Below are positions 11,417 through 21,691 of a stretch of 64,000 bases of DNA, piece after piece (positions within the stretch are counted from its first letter, which is position 1; each line of letters begins with the position of its first letter). Source of the stretch: Rhodopirellula islandica. GTDB taxonomy: Bacteria > Planctomycetota > Planctomycetia > Pirellulales > Pirellulaceae. The notes below the pieces were generated by a model. The model searched no databases and was not told the origin of the DNA. It was given only the letters and a program-made list of their open reading frames with translations. The stretch is taken from contig NZ_LECT01000026.1 in the NCBI RefSeq assembly GCF_001027925.1, positions 84,017 through 148,016 on the forward strand, in the 5' to 3' direction. Made by a program: the position numbers and the translations under genes.

Positions 11417-11635
11417 CTACTTTTTCTTCTTGTCGTCGGCTTCGTCGGCCTTTTTGACCTTCTTCTTTTTCTTCAACGAGACTTTCAGAACACGTGTCTT
11501 CGGCATGCCGATGATGCTCGATTCTTCGTTGAACTTGTCGAGATCCTTCATACGCTCAACACGTTCAGCACGCGTCAGGACGTTGCGACTCTTAATGGCC
11601 CCGGCTTGCACCTTGAGGCTGCGATCCATGGTCAT
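11417..11635 (-). CDS. small basic protein of the PVC superphylum (TIGR04137-like)
   Basis: This 72-residue, strongly basic protein starts MTMDRSLKVQ, has the conserved middle RNVLTRAERVERM and IIGMPKTRVLKV, and ends in a Lys-rich tail (SLKKKKKVKKADEADDKKKK). The pattern matches the small basic protein family found in Verrucomicrobia, Chlamydiae and Planctomycetes. Its function is not established; its size and charge suggest an RNA or ribosome partner, which is inference. The alternative start MTHF lies five codons upstream. The gene has its own terminator at 11337-11375, and the next gene on this strand starts 4.8 kb upstream, so it is probably monocistronic and well expressed. Confidence 0.8.
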   Translation of the reverse strand: MTMDRSLKVQAGAIKSRNVLTRAERVERMKDLDKFNEESSIIGMPKTRVLKVSLKKKKKVKKADEADDKKKK

Positions 11636-11819
11636 GGCGAAATGTGTCAAAATCGAGGGGGAAAGCGGACGGTCAAGTCGAACAGGTTATCGACAGTTTG
11701 ATTTGCTGGCAAGTCGTAAGTCCAGCGGTTGTCGTGTGTCCAGTCACAATCGGCGATATTTACCGGTCGGCCCCCGAAATCACGCGTGAAAACAGGGGCC
11801 CTCTGGATCCAAGGCCAGA

Positions 11820-14800
11820 TTAAGCGGCTTGCAACGATCGGTGCTGGCTTGCGTAAGTCACCCATTCGGTGACTTCTTCGAGATCAGGCAGTTTGCCGCC
11901 GCGAGCGATTCGCTTGCCTTCTCGAGAATGGGAGATCGCGTCGACTTCGCCAAACAGCGTCACTGGGTTTTGGTCCGCCAACTCTTCCGCGGAGGTGACT
12001 CCGGCGGCGACCAGGAACTGGGCGTCATGGCCTCGCATCATTGGCACACGACAAACGAGGGTGGTTTGTTGTTGCCATGTGAGCACGGTTTCGGCGTCGA
12101 CCCGGCGGTGGTTCAGCTGCTCTGCGACCTTCTCAGGGGCCGATTTCAGCAGGTCATCGACGGTGTAGATTCCGATTTCGTTGAGTCGCTCGGCCATCCG
12201 AGGTCCGATCGACGGTGCGTCGACGACGTCGCTGGCTCGTTCCAGGTAAAAACGCAATTCGGTTTCATTGCTGGAGCTCGAGCGTTCAGACCGTTCGGCT
12301 CGCTCGGTGCGTTCCCCGCGAGATTCACGTTCTGCTCGAGGCTGACGTTCGCCACGCGATTCACGTTCGCTGCGGGAGCTGCGTTGGCCGCGGCTGGATT
12401 CATGCTCACGCATCGAGACCACGCCTTGGGTCCGATTCGCGGAACCGTTGCCGTTTCCGTTGCCGGATCCACTTCCATAGCCGCTGCCAGATCCAGAACC
12501 GGATCCAGAACCAGAGCCGTTTGCGGAACCGTGGCCTGAACCGTTTCCATTCGCTGAATTGGTGCGTGTGCGGCCGCTCGACTTGCGGGTGACCGAGGTG
12601 CGAGTGCGTCCTGAGCGACCGCTTTCACTGTCGCGGCTGGACGTTGTTCGTGATCGGGTGCGTTCGCTTTCGCGTCGCTTGCTTTCACGCAGCGATTGCA
12701 TCTCGTTTGCCAACTGACGACTGCGACGGGCTGATTCGACTTCGTAGCGTTCTTGGTCGAATGCGTCATCGTCACGAAGGTCCAGGTCGCGATCGATCGC
12801 ATGGCGTCCGCCAGCCGAACGGCCGTTGAGCGAGTGTGCTCGTCGCGAACCGGAGTTCAATGTGCGGCCATCAACGGTTCGAGTTCGAGTGCGTGCTTGG
12901 GCGGATTGGTTGGCCGACGCGATCCAGCTGGTGATCCGGGAAAGTTCGTAGCTGGTTCCGCTGAGCAAGATGCGTTGACCGCGTTCAGTGGCCAGGAACG
13001 TTTTGACCTGGTCCAGCAAATCGCTGGGGTGAATCGCTGCCAATTGTGCAGGATCCGTGACTCCGCAACCGACCAACACGCGAGCGTCAAAGCCTCGCAA
13101 TTGAGGCACACGGCACATCAGTCGGCATTCAGATTGCCAACGACGAATGGTACGAGCGTCGACACCGGCCAGTCCGAGTGTGTCGGCCAATCGGTTGCTG
13201 TCTTGGCTCATCAAGTGAGTGATGTGCGAGATGCCGATCCGGCGTAAGCGAGCGGCCGCGACTCCATCAATCGACGGTGCCGAATCGATGGGGCTGTCGA
13301 CGGTCAAGAAGAACGGTGTCTCGTTGACTTCGGTTTCGGCAGCATGCCCATTTGCCAGAACACCATGTGCGTTGGTCGCGTTTCCGTTCATTGGAATCGT
13401 CGACGACGTTTGGTCGGCGTAGTAGTACCCATCGCGATACTCGGTTCCCGAAGGAGCGTGGTCGGTCGCCGACGCAGGGTGGCTGGGGACGAAGCCGTTG
13501 TGCGAACTTCCGTTGTGGGAGTGGCCGTGGACGGTGGTGTGCACCGAAGCCGCCGGATAGACGGAAGGTTGCTCGTGGGAAGGTCGTGTTCCGCGGATGG
13601 GGGCCGGACCGCTGACCCATTGGTCTTCGTCCAGTCCAGCCGTTTCGCGGTACGCGGCTTCGAACTCATGGTTCACGTCAGCGGAGGCACCATGGGCCCA
13701 ACGCGAGCGGTCGCCGGTGCCAAGTTCCGTTTGGCTGTCCAGTCCGTGAGGCCCGACGTAGCGATCGTGGCGACGACCGTTTCGCCAAACCGGCTGGTGA
13801 GCGTGAACGACCCGCGAGGAGTGCAAGCGGAAAGTTCTCGCGCCGCTGCGTGAGAGCGACGATGCGAGTGGTTCGTGGCTGGTCAGCAACACGATTTGTC
13901 GACCCGACGATGCGTAGTCGGACAACGCGGATGCAATCGCGTCGCCAGTCACACCTTCGGCGGTCCAAGGGCGGAAAGCATCGTTGAGCCCATGCATGTC
14001 GGTCCGACTGTCCACGGCCGCAAACATTTCGCGATGCGTTTCCAAGACCAACGGCACCGCACGTCCGGTGCGATCCATCAATTCACCGGCGGCCATGCGA
14101 ACGGCCATCGCGGCAATTGCACGGGTGACGCCGGGCAGGCTCGCTTCGTCCTGGTCGTCGATTCGGACGTGGACTTGTCGTCCCGCTGCCATCGCTCGGG
14201 TGTTGGTGAATCGCTGTTCGGCGTGGCTGTGGCCCAGCGTGTGTGGGTCAACGTTGACGGCTGAGGTGGTCCAGGTCACGCGGCGATGGCGTCCACCGGA
14301 CAATCGAACCAACCAGCGGCTGGCCAATTCCACCAGCGACGATTCGGCTCGCGTTGCCGGGCGATAGCGGTTCAGTTCCGTGATCAGTTCATCACGTCGA
14401 CGAAGCAATTCAGTGCGCCGCGTGTTGTGAATCACTGGACGAGGTGCAGGGCGAACAGGAACGTCTCGGGGAATCAATTCCAGTTCGTGCTGGCGAGTGG
14501 CCAGGATTTGCAGTTCGCGATCGATTCGGTGCAGGCGTTCTTCGACCGAATTTACATCGAATGCCGATTCTGGCATTCCGATGGGGTAGTCGACATCAAC
14601 GATCGGCAGCGAGCGAAGGCTACGGCGAACGCGGGCTGTTTCGTCCAGCACACTTCGCAGTTGAGTTTCCGTTTGGTTCAGTTCGCTCAAGCGAGCGTTC
14701 CGTTCAGCGACCCAGTCTGGGTGATGTCCGGTGAGGGTGGCGAAGTCGTGCAGTTCGCTTCGCGATGCGGCCAACTCTTCAACAATCCGAGCACGGTCGA

Positions 14801-16466
14801 TCAGCAATTGATCCAGGGTGTCTGCGAGTTGACGCGTGACGTTGTCGACGTGATCGGCGACCACGTAGGGCGAGCGGCGAAGTTCCGAACGAATCTGACG
14901 CAGCGTCGCAGCCAATGAGCTTTGACGGTTCCAAGCACCACGCAGTGGTTCAAAGGTGAGCGGGTCGACCGAGCCGGTTCCGAGATCCGTCGATTCGCGT
15001 TCGATGCGACCCAGCAACCAATCGATTTGCTGAGTGGCGGAATTGATTCGCAAATCAATGTCGTCGATCTGGTGCAGAGGGCGATACGCGTCGCGATAGA
15101 AATCATCCCAAGCGTGATCAACCGAGTGGCGGTCAATGGCGTGGATGAAGTGGTCGTATCGGCGACCCCGAATTCCGTCGATGTCGACGGACGGAGTGTG
15201 TTGACGAGCAGTGGCGATCGAATCTCGGAGCCCGCGAATTTCGGCCAACGTGCGACGCAGTTGAATGATTTCCGTGTCCGCGTGACGCAGTTGGTCGCGC
15301 AGTTCTGTGGCTGACAGCTTCGCGGCGTAACGCAGGTCAGAGGTCACGTAGCCACTGCCGGTGTGGTGATCACGGTGAACGGGATCGTACGCCAGTGGAT
15401 CGGTGCCATACCGGAAGGGCTGATTCGCGTAATCGGAACGAGGCGCCGAATAAGCTTTCGCGTCCAAGTCGGCGATCCAGCGTTTCAGACCAGCCGCACG
15501 GGCACGCAAAGAGTCGGCTTGCGAGTGCAGTTCGTGCAAGCGTTGGGTGTGTTGACGCCGGCGTTCGGCGTGAATGCTGTCGTACCGGGTCACACGTGAA
15601 CGCTGGGCGTGGATCGCATTGCGGCGAGCGGTCAGCGATTCACGCAGACGCAAGGCTTCGACGCGTTGCCGATCGATGTCAGCCAGTTCACGTTGGATTT
15701 GCTCGGCGCGTTGTGTGGCTTCGGTCCACTGAGCGTCGTGTTCCAGCGAGTTGTCGTACCAGTCCGACGATTCGAAATCTTGGCTTGGCAGAGTCGCCAA
15801 CTGGGCTTCGATGTCAGCGAGTTCCGAACGCAACGCACGCCGGCGACGGTCATCGCTTTCCGTGAAGGAGTGAGCTGACTCACCGGAGTGAACGGAGTTG
15901 CTGTAGGCGGGGTGGCTGTGGGTGTAACGAGCCGTTTCTGTTTCGTAGGGCAGCGTTGCGAGGCCTTCCCGGTCCAATCCTGATTGAATGCAAGCGGCGA
16001 CCACACGAGAAACGCTGGTCACGGTCGTGTCGACCATCACGCCGTCAACGATGGACTCGGGCATTTGCACGCTGCGTAGAGCGCGGGCTGCCAGGGTTGT
16101 GTTGGATTTGGAGGGGGAGGCTTCGCTGGAATCGCCGAACCAGCCGTCGTGATAGCCTTCCCACGCGGTGGTGGTTTCGCTGCGTGGTTCGAATTCCACA
16201 GTGCGACGGCCCTGTGAAGTGCCATCCGCTTCGCGGCGACAGTGCACCCAGCCGTTGTTGTCGACCCAGACAACTCGTCCGGTCGATCCACTGAGCATCC
16301 CAGTGGGATAGTTTCGGGAAACCAAAGAGTCGCGAAGGAAACGGCTGATCGCGGTCTTCCCCGATCCGATGGGGCCGAGCACCACGTTCAAGTGGTGAGA
16401 TAGTGGTCCAAGTTCGACCCGGTTCAATGGGCCATGATTGTCGATTTCGATTCGATCCAACAACAT
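11820..16466 (-). CDS. giant SMC/SbcC-like ATPase with two DUF4332 domains
   Basis: This 1,548-residue protein starts at the ATG 16464-16466, preceded by one of the few strong ribosome-binding sites here (GGAAGGAG, 9 nt away). Residues 1-60 form an ABC-type head with Walker A GPIGSGKT (31-38). About 200-690 is Arg/Gln/Leu-rich helix consistent with SMC/Rad50-type coiled coil. Residues 690-870 carry a second head half with WLVRLSGGRHRRV (signature-like), VPLVLETHREMF (Walker B position but LET instead of DE) and IVLLTSHEPLAS (H-loop like). Two DUF4332, helix-hairpin-helix-like domains lie at about 1052-1183 and 1405-1545, sharing CRVPxxRGxDAxxLVxxGVT. They are separated by a Gly/Ser/Asn-rich linker (about 1309-1345) and an Arg/Glu-rich stretch. 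A DNA maintenance or repair role is inferred from the fold. It is monocistronic. Confidence 0.85.
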   Translation of the reverse strand: MLLDRIEIDNHGPLNRVELGPLSHHLNVVLGPIGSGKTAISRFLRDSLVSRNYPTGMLSGSTGRVVWVDNNGWVHCRREADGTSQGRRTVEFEPRSETTTAWEGYHDGWFGDSSEASPSKSNTTLAARALRSVQMPESIVDGVMVDTTVTSVSRVVAACIQSGLDREGLATLPYETETARYTHSHPAYSNSVHSGESAHSFTESDDRRRRALRSELADIEAQLATLPSQDFESSDWYDNSLEHDAQWTEATQRAEQIQRELADIDRQRVEALRLRESLTARRNAIHAQRSRVTRYDSIHAERRRQHTQRLHELHSQADSLRARAAGLKRWIADLDAKAYSAPRSDYANQPFRYGTDPLAYDPVHRDHHTGSGYVTSDLRYAAKLSATELRDQLRHADTEIIQLRRTLAEIRGLRDSIATARQHTPSVDIDGIRGRRYDHFIHAIDRHSVDHAWDDFYRDAYRPLHQIDDIDLRINSATQQIDWLLGRIERESTDLGTGSVDPLTFEPLRGAWNRQSSLAATLRQIRSELRRSPYVVADHVDNVTRQLADTLDQLLIDRARIVEELAASRSELHDFATLTGHHPDWVAERNARLSELNQTETQLRSVLDETARVRRSLRSLPIVDVDYPIGMPESAFDVNSVEERLHRIDRELQILATRQHELELIPRDVPVRPAPRPVIHNTRRTELLRRRDELITELNRYRPATRAESSLVELASRWLVRLSGGRHRRVTWTTSAVNVDPHTLGHSHAEQRFTNTRAMAAGRQVHVRIDDQDEASLPGVTRAIAAMAVRMAAGELMDRTGRAVPLVLETHREMFAAVDSRTDMHGLNDAFRPWTAEGVTGDAIASALSDYASSGRQIVLLTSHEPLASSLSRSGARTFRLHSSRVVHAHQPVWRNGRRHDRYVGPHGLDSQTELGTGDRSRWAHGASADVNHEFEAAYRETAGLDEDQWVSGPAPIRGTRPSHEQPSVYPAASVHTTVHGHSHNGSSHNGFVPSHPASATDHAPSGTEYRDGYYYADQTSSTIPMNGNATNAHGVLANGHAAETEVNETPFFLTVDSPIDSAPSIDGVAAARLRRIGISHITHLMSQDSNRLADTLGLAGVDARTIRRWQSECRLMCRVPQLRGFDARVLVGCGVTDPAQLAAIHPSDLLDQVKTFLATERGQRILLSGTSYELSRITSWIASANQSAQARTRTRTVDGRTLNSGSRRAHSLNGRSAGGRHAIDRDLDLRDDDAFDQERYEVESARRSRQLANEMQSLRESKRRESERTRSRTTSSRDSESGRSGRTRTSVTRKSSGRTRTNSANGNGSGHGSANGSGSGSGSGSGSGYGSGSGNGNGNGSANRTQGVVSMREHESSRGQRSSRSERESRGERQPRAERESRGERTERAERSERSSSSNETELRFYLERASDVVDAPSIGPRMAERLNEIGIYTVDDLLKSAPEKVAEQLNHRRVDAETVLTWQQQTTLVCRVPMMRGHDAQFLVAAGVTSAEELADQNPVTLFGEVDAISHSREGKRIARGGKLPDLEEVTEWVTYASQHRSLQAA

Positions 16467-17486
16467 CGCAAAACGCTCCTTCCGTGGCTGCGCGTGATCA
16501 CGCCCTGTGAGGGTCCAAGGTCCTGGGCAAAGAAAAGCGGGCCATCCTGCCCACTCGCGGGAACCTTTGCCGGATCCTGTGTTCACCACTGGAATGGGTG
16601 AACTCGGGCAGACTTTAGACGAATCGGCAATTTTGTGGAAAGGCCGATTTCGTGAAACTGCGGCAAGACCAATCAATCATTTTGGGGATTGTTGGCCGCT
16701 CGAGGAAAAAGAAGGACACCGGCTCAAATTGATTCGCATGAATTCAGTTCGTTCGGTGGGGAGAGGGATGGAAGCGTTTGGGGAAGTCATTCTCGACGTT
16801 TTGACGTTTCCGGCCGTTTGGTCAATCCGCCGGTGTCTCGCTCGGCAGTTGCGTTTGCGATTTCTTTGGACTGTCAAATTGGCGGAAGCGTTTAGTTGTT
16901 CGATTCGTCGTTGGATGAGGAAAGAAAATTTGTTGGTTGCAACATGGAGCTTGTTCGAATTCGCCGGACGCTCGATTTGCATCAACTCACACAGTGGCTT
17001 TGGGAGGTCCAGGTAGAGCAGGCGATGTTGATCGGTTCGCCAGAGTCCAAGTCGGTGATGGGCGTCCTGTTTTCTTTTGAAAAGTGCCTCTTCTTTGCGT
17101 TGCATCTCCGATCGGTTTTTGCACCTTTGGCGGAAGTCCGCTCGAGCATCGTCGTTGAAGTTGATGTGGGAAGGCGGAAGGGGAGTGTTGATTGGATGTT
17201 CATTGTCTCAGAGGTGTTTCACATGTTCTTTCCTGCCTGCGGGGCGTCGCCATTGATACAGAACATCAGTTGCGATTGGTGGCGTTGCTGTGCTAAGCCC
17301 TTGGGAGTTGAGCAGATCCTCAACCGGTTTCATGCCGAAACCGCCTCCCCTGACGTCCCACCTCGCAATCACCAGAACGCGCGTCCGATGTTTCGGAAAC
17401 CGCTGCATCATCGACTGCCCACCCAACGCCACGGTCACCGCTGCGCCAGACGGTGCCAAGAATCCTTTTTATGGCAAGTGTTCAGG
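16467..17486. other. long gene-poor stretch
   Basis: About 1 kb lies between the divergent SMC-like gene and the lipoprotein gene. Open frames exist on both strands (for example 16507-17016 plus and 16677-17105 minus), but their translations show no recognisable motif, low-complexity Arg/Cys/Trp content and overlap each other. Base composition looks more AT-rich than the flanking genes. It should hold both promoters. I see no repeats, hairpin array or tRNA. Confidence 0.5.
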
Positions 17487-18488
17487 TTGCGAACGATCGA
17501 AGAACCGAATGCCCTTCGATCTGTTCGCAGGGTTTCCCCTCGATCGATTGTTTCAATCGCCGTGTTCGGCGTGATGGTGTGTTTGTTTTCAGGTTGTGGG
17601 ACGACCCAAGAACGGCAAGCGACCGAGCAACTGTTGTTGTCGGATGCCGTTGACCGCAGTGTTTCGACGATTGACTTTCGACCGTTGTCAGGTGAGAAGG
17701 TTTACCTCGACACAAGCTACCTTCGTTCGGCGAAGGTGGCCACGATTGTGAATGCGGATTACGTGACAAGTGCACTGCGTCAACAAGTCATGGCGGCAGG
17801 CTGTTACATGCAAGATGCCGCGACCGATGCGGACATCATCATCGAGGCTCGGATTGGAACGCTGGGGTATGACGACCACCGCGTGACGTTGGGTGTTCCG
17901 GAGAACAATGCAATCAACTCGACGGTTTCGTTGCTGCCCAGTACTCCATCGGTTCCTCAGATCCCGGAAATTGCCATCGCTCGTCGTGACGCCCGTGAAG
18001 GGGCCGCGAAAGTGGCCGCGTTTGCTTACGACCGAAAGACTCGCGAAGCCGTTTGGCAATCTGGAATCAGTCAGTCGCGATCCACCGCACGAGACACTTG
18101 GGTTTTGGGCGTGGGACCGTTCCAAGGTGGCTCGATTCGTGAAGAAACTCGTTTGGCTGGGAGCAAGTTGATTCACTTTGGGCGCCGTTCCACCGGATCA
18201 CCTCCCACTCAATTCTCTCGTCCACCAGTCGATTACACGGCCGAAACGCGGTTCGACCACGGTTGGCCTGTATTGGGTGGTGACAACGGAAGCATGATTG
18301 GTGGCGGGTTGCTGCCGGGAGAACCGTTGCCGGGCGTCGATATTTCATCTGAGATGATCGCGAGTGATGCAGCAGGCGGCGAAGAGGGTGGTGCCGACAA
18401 AGACGCTGACACACCGGAATCAAAGGAATCCAAACCGGCTGCGGAAATTGCGGCCGAGCCGAAACCGAAGGACAAGAAGGTCCGTTGA
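17487..18488 (+). CDS. DUF6655-like planctomycete lipoprotein
   Basis: The recognisable part begins with a lipoprotein signal: RSVRRVSPRS, hydrophobic SIVSIAVFGVMVCLF, lipobox FSGC with the Cys codon at 17595. The mature part continues ATEQLLLSDAVDRSV, RPLSGEKVYLDTSYL, DADIIIEARIGTLGYDDH, which resembles the DUF6655 family of planctomycete lipoproteins. The C-terminus is low-complexity (Glu/Lys/Ala/Pro). The frame is open from 16896, but the upstream part is not credible protein. The start is uncertain: TTG 17487, GTG 17478 and ATG 17574 are all in frame; TTG 17487 gives a normal n-region. The protein probably sits on a membrane facing the periplasm. Function unknown. The DUF481 barrel gene follows on the same strand. 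Confidence 0.65.
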   Translation: MRTIEEPNALRSVRRVSPRSIVSIAVFGVMVCLFSGCGTTQERQATEQLLLSDAVDRSVSTIDFRPLSGEKVYLDTSYLRSAKVATIVNADYVTSALRQQVMAAGCYMQDAATDADIIIEARIGTLGYDDHRVTLGVPENNAINSTVSLLPSTPSVPQIPEIAIARRDAREGAAKVAAFAYDRKTREAVWQSGISQSRSTARDTWVLGVGPFQGGSIREETRLAGSKLIHFGRRSTGSPPTQFSRPPVDYTAETRFDHGWPVLGGDNGSMIGGGLLPGEPLPGVDISSEMIASDAAGGEEGGADKDADTPESKESKPAAEIAAEPKPKDKKVR

Positions 18489-18665
18489 CAAGCTTCAAGA
18501 ATCACTCGATTCATGATTCGCCCTTTTCCTGAAAGAGGCAACTTCTGTACAGGCGTTAGACGAAGGTTTGTCCAGCAGTTGTTTGCGACGCAACAACATT
18601 ATCGCTGCCTTGTTCACGCAATGCATTTCATCGCCGTGCAATTCATATTCATGCATTTACATTCC

Positions 18666-19775
18666 ATGCGTTCGACTCATCCCCTCCAACGAATTCTGTT
18701 CGCGTTCGCCGGATGGCTTGCACTCACCGCCTGTGTGTCCGCGCAATCAAGTCCTGGTTGGCAAACGGGCCAATCGACATTCAATGGCTCGGGGTACGAT
18801 TTGCCTCCGTCGCTGCCCTCGCCTGCAGCGGTTCCTGTACCTGAGAGTGCGCAGCCCACGGCGACGGATTCCTTGGATTTGCCAGCGGATGCGTCGGGGC
18901 AGCAAACCTCGATGGATTGGAACGAATTGCCAGCGGGATGGAACGATGGATTTGGGTTGTCTCCCGCCCAGTTGGAATCGCCGATCCTTGATGCCCCGTT
19001 GCCTGACAGCGTGATTCAATCAACCAGCTATTCCGATGTGGTCGCATCCGGGCAAGTGGTCGAGTCCCCTCCTTTGGAAGAAGAGGTGGTGAGTTGGTAC
19101 CAGCGACCTTGGGTTTGGATGACCAAGGGTTGGAAGAACCACGCTGAGTTTGGTTTGGACGGCAGTTCTGGCAACGCAGACACATTGGCGCTGCAGACCG
19201 GGTTGGAGATGAAACGCAAAACCGACAAGTACACCTTGGCATTGGATTTTGACTATCGACAGGCCAGTGCCAGCGACGTCATCACCGAGGACAACGGGCG
19301 ATTCAATCTGGACTACGACCGTTTGATCAAGGATTCCAATTGGTCGGTGTTCGGGAAGTTTGGGATGGAGTTTGACAAGTTCAAATCCTTCGATCTGCGT
19401 TTGAACCTGAATTCAGGTTTGGGATACTACTGGATTCGAAACGACACAACGAACTTGGTCACTCGCTTTGGTGCGGGTGCGTCCAAGGAGATTGGGTCGC
19501 CAGATGATTCTTGGATTCCGGAAGCTGTGATGGGAATCGAAGCGGATCATCAGCTGACGTCTCGCCAAAAAGTGAAAGCGAAGTTGGACTTCTTCCCGGC
19601 CTGGGATGACTTCAGCGACTACCGTTTGGTGACGGATGTGGCGTGGGAGACGCTGCTCAGTGATTCCGACAATTTCTCGTTGCGATTGTCGCTGACGGAC
19701 CGATATGACAGCACGCCGCAGGGTGCGTTGAAGAACGATTTCTATTATTCAGCGTTGCTGCTCTACAAGTTCTGA
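18666..19775 (+). CDS. DUF481 family outer-membrane barrel protein
   Basis: This 369-residue protein starts with a signal peptide (MRSTHPLQRILFAFAGWLAL, then cleavage near VSAQ). A Pro/Ser/Asp-rich linker follows to about residue 145. The rest is the DUF481 (YdiY-like) pattern: HAEFGLDGSSGNADTLALQ, KTDKYTLALDFDY, NWSVFGKFGMEFDKF, LNSGLGYYWIRND and a C-terminal SALLLYKF. The alternating amphipathic strands indicate a beta-barrel. Homologues are outer-membrane proteins induced by salt or acid in Proteobacteria; here the role is unknown. The chosen ATG at 18666 gives the signal peptide; earlier in-frame starts (18513) do not. Confidence 0.8.
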   Translation: MRSTHPLQRILFAFAGWLALTACVSAQSSPGWQTGQSTFNGSGYDLPPSLPSPAAVPVPESAQPTATDSLDLPADASGQQTSMDWNELPAGWNDGFGLSPAQLESPILDAPLPDSVIQSTSYSDVVASGQVVESPPLEEEVVSWYQRPWVWMTKGWKNHAEFGLDGSSGNADTLALQTGLEMKRKTDKYTLALDFDYRQASASDVITEDNGRFNLDYDRLIKDSNWSVFGKFGMEFDKFKSFDLRLNLNSGLGYYWIRNDTTNLVTRFGAGASKEIGSPDDSWIPEAVMGIEADHQLTSRQKVKAKLDFFPAWDDFSDYRLVTDVAWETLLSDSDNFSLRLSLTDRYDSTPQGALKNDFYYSALLLYKF

Positions 19776-20139
19776 TCTCAGTCGAGACTCCACACGCAGC
19801 CGATGGAAGAGCTGCAGCCTGAGGTTGAGGGAGAAGCCTTCTCGTCCGATTGGGCGAGCCATTCTTCATCGGGCTTTCTCCTGGGGGCGTTTCATCGCCC
19901 CCACCTGCCTGTGCGTCCATTTGGCGTTTCTGACCGGGCAATCCAGTCGAGTGGAGCATTCGTTGGCACCGTTGCAATCGGGAGATTCGATTGGACTGTT
20001 TGGCTGGACGTTTGAATGACCACTGAGATCGATGTCTTTCGTCGGAATGCTCGCGGAGGGGTGTCTTTTTGTGACGTAGGATGCATCTGTTCGCTTGAGT
20101 TGCGGACCAATGACATCACCTACGCGGGAACCAATCTCC
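19776..20139. other. intergenic region without recognised features
   Basis: The 364 bp between the DUF481 gene and the TadE-like gene contain short open frames with no motif support. I see no strong hairpin or repeat family member. A promoter for the tad-like cluster is expected here. Confidence 0.5.
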
Positions 20140-20541
20140 ATGGTCACTCGAAACAAACCATCACATCGCAACGCGATCGCCGTCACGGAATTGGCCGTGG
20201 GGTTGCCATTGTTGCTGATGGTCATGATGGGCACCGTCGAAGCGTGCACCATGATTCGGTTGCAGCAAAAAATGAAAATGGTCGCTTACGAGGGCGCACG
20301 CGTCGGGGTGTTGCCTGAAGCCATGGCGGACAACGTCGAATGGCAATGCGAGACGTTGAGCGCCGATCAGCGATTGAACGACATCGTCGTCATTTTGGAT
20401 CCCGTTGACCCGCGAACGTTGGATTCCGGTGCCTGGTTCACGGTCGAAGTCCGCGCACCCTTTTCTTCGAATACTTTGATGGGTGGGTGGGGATTCGGAA
20501 ACTATGACTTGACCGAGTCGGTCACTCTTCAGAAACCGTGA
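20140..20541 (+). CDS. TadE-like pseudopilin-family protein
   Basis: This 133-residue protein starts MVTRNKPSHRNAIAVTELAV at the ATG 20140. It has a basic leader, an acidic Glu at the start of a hydrophobic helix (AVTELAVGLPLLLMVMMGTV) and the downstream EGARVGVL pattern typical of TadE. TadE-type minor pseudopilins are processed at the membrane and take part in Flp/Tad pilus assembly or surface adhesion. It is the first gene of a three-gene cluster; TadG-like comes 16 bp later. No tad secretion ATPase is seen in the window, so the machinery must be encoded elsewhere if the cluster works with it. Confidence 0.8.
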   Translation: MVTRNKPSHRNAIAVTELAVGLPLLLMVMMGTVEACTMIRLQQKMKMVAYEGARVGVLPEAMADNVEWQCETLSADQRLNDIVVILDPVDPRTLDSGAWFTVEVRAPFSSNTLMGGWGFGNYDLTESVTLQKP

Positions 20542-20557
20542 TTGGGAATCAAAAACG

Positions 20558-21691
20558 ATGAATCGATTGAGAAACCAATCTCGGCAAAGTGAAGGGGCAG
20601 TCATTGTGCTGCTCGTCATCATGTTGCCCGTGTTATTGATCATGGCGGCCTATGCGATCAACATCGCGTACGTCGAAGCGGTCACGGCGGACAGCCAAGT
20701 CGTGACCGACGCAGCGGTTTGCGCCGCGGGACGCATGTACGTTCAAACCGGTGACAAGGCTGCCGCTCTTGCCGCCGCTCAAGACGCCGCCGCGCGGAAT
20801 CCCGTTGCCGGTCAAGTCGTGCCGATCAACATGGGCGATCTGGAATTTGGGATCAGCGTTCGTGAAAGTCTCGAGGAGGGATACAGCTTTGAGCCGTTGG
20901 CTGATGAGAACCAAGTTGGAAATGCGGTTCGACTGACAACCTTGTCATTGGCGAACGCACCAAATGCGGTTTTCTCGCCATTGTTCCCGACTCTGGGAAC
21001 CAACCTTGAGATTCGTCCTCGCCGCATTGCCGTGAGCACTCAAAGCACGATGGACGTGGCATTGGTGATCGACCGCAGCGGTTCGATGGCCTACGCGAGC
21101 GATGAAACACCGGATCCCTACGTCAACCCGGCCGCGGCGCCGGCAGAATGGACTTACGGTGACCCCGTGCCTCCCAATTCACGTTGGTTGGATTTGGTTG
21201 CCTCGGTCAATGCATTCAACGGGTTTCTCGATGACTCGCCGCAGTCAGAAAAGCTTTGTTTGACGACCTACGCCAGCAGCGGGACTCGAAATTGTGACCT
21301 GACTCAAGCCTATTCGCACATCTCAGATCAGCTCGACGGGATCTCGTACCAGTTTGAGGGCGGGGGCACCAGCGTTGGGTATGGTTTGGAAAGCGGTTTG
21401 GCGGCACTGACCGATGACTCTCATGCTCGACCCTATGCCGTCCGCACGATGGTGTTGATGTCCGATGGGCACCACAACACGGGGAGGAGTCCCGAGAGCA
21501 TGACATACGCTTTGAAAGCTTCTGGCGTGACCTTGTTCACGATCACTTTCAGTGATGATGCGGATCAATGGCGGATGGCGAGTCTGGCGAATGAGTGCGG
21601 CGGAGAGCACTTTCATGCGTCGGATGCCACCCAGTTGCAAAACGCCTTTGAGCAAATCGCGAAGAAGCTTCCGTCGTTGATGACCCAATGA
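20558..21691 (+). CDS. TadG-like protein with von Willebrand factor A domain
   Basis: This 377-residue protein has an N-terminal TadG-type segment: basic leader, hydrophobic helix [20 protein letters not shown] (about residues 14-33), then [20 protein letters not shown]. The C-terminal half is a VWA domain: [17 protein letters not shown] (MIDAS DxSxS), [15 protein letters not shown] and [17 protein letters not shown] domains bind partners through a metal ion. TadG-VWA proteins are membrane-anchored and act in adhesion or in Tad pilus assembly. Its stop overlaps the next gene's start by ATGA, so the two are translationally coupled. Confidence 0.85.
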   Translation: MNRLRNQSRQSEGAVIVLLVIMLPVLLIMAAYAINIAYVEAVTADSQVVTDAAVCAAGRMYVQTGDKAAALAAAQDAAARNPVAGQVVPINMGDLEFGISVRESLEEGYSFEPLADENQVGNAVRLTTLSLANAPNAVFSPLFPTLGTNLEIRPRRIAVSTQSTMDVALVIDRSGSMAYASDETPDPYVNPAAAPAEWTYGDPVPPNSRWLDLVASVNAFNGFLDDSPQSEKLCLTTYASSGTRNCDLTQAYSHISDQLDGISYQFEGGGTSVGYGLESGLAALTDDSHARPYAVRTMVLMSDGHHNTGRSPESMTYALKASGVTLFTITFSDDADQWRMASLANECGGEHFHASDATQLQNAFEQIAKKLPSLMTQ

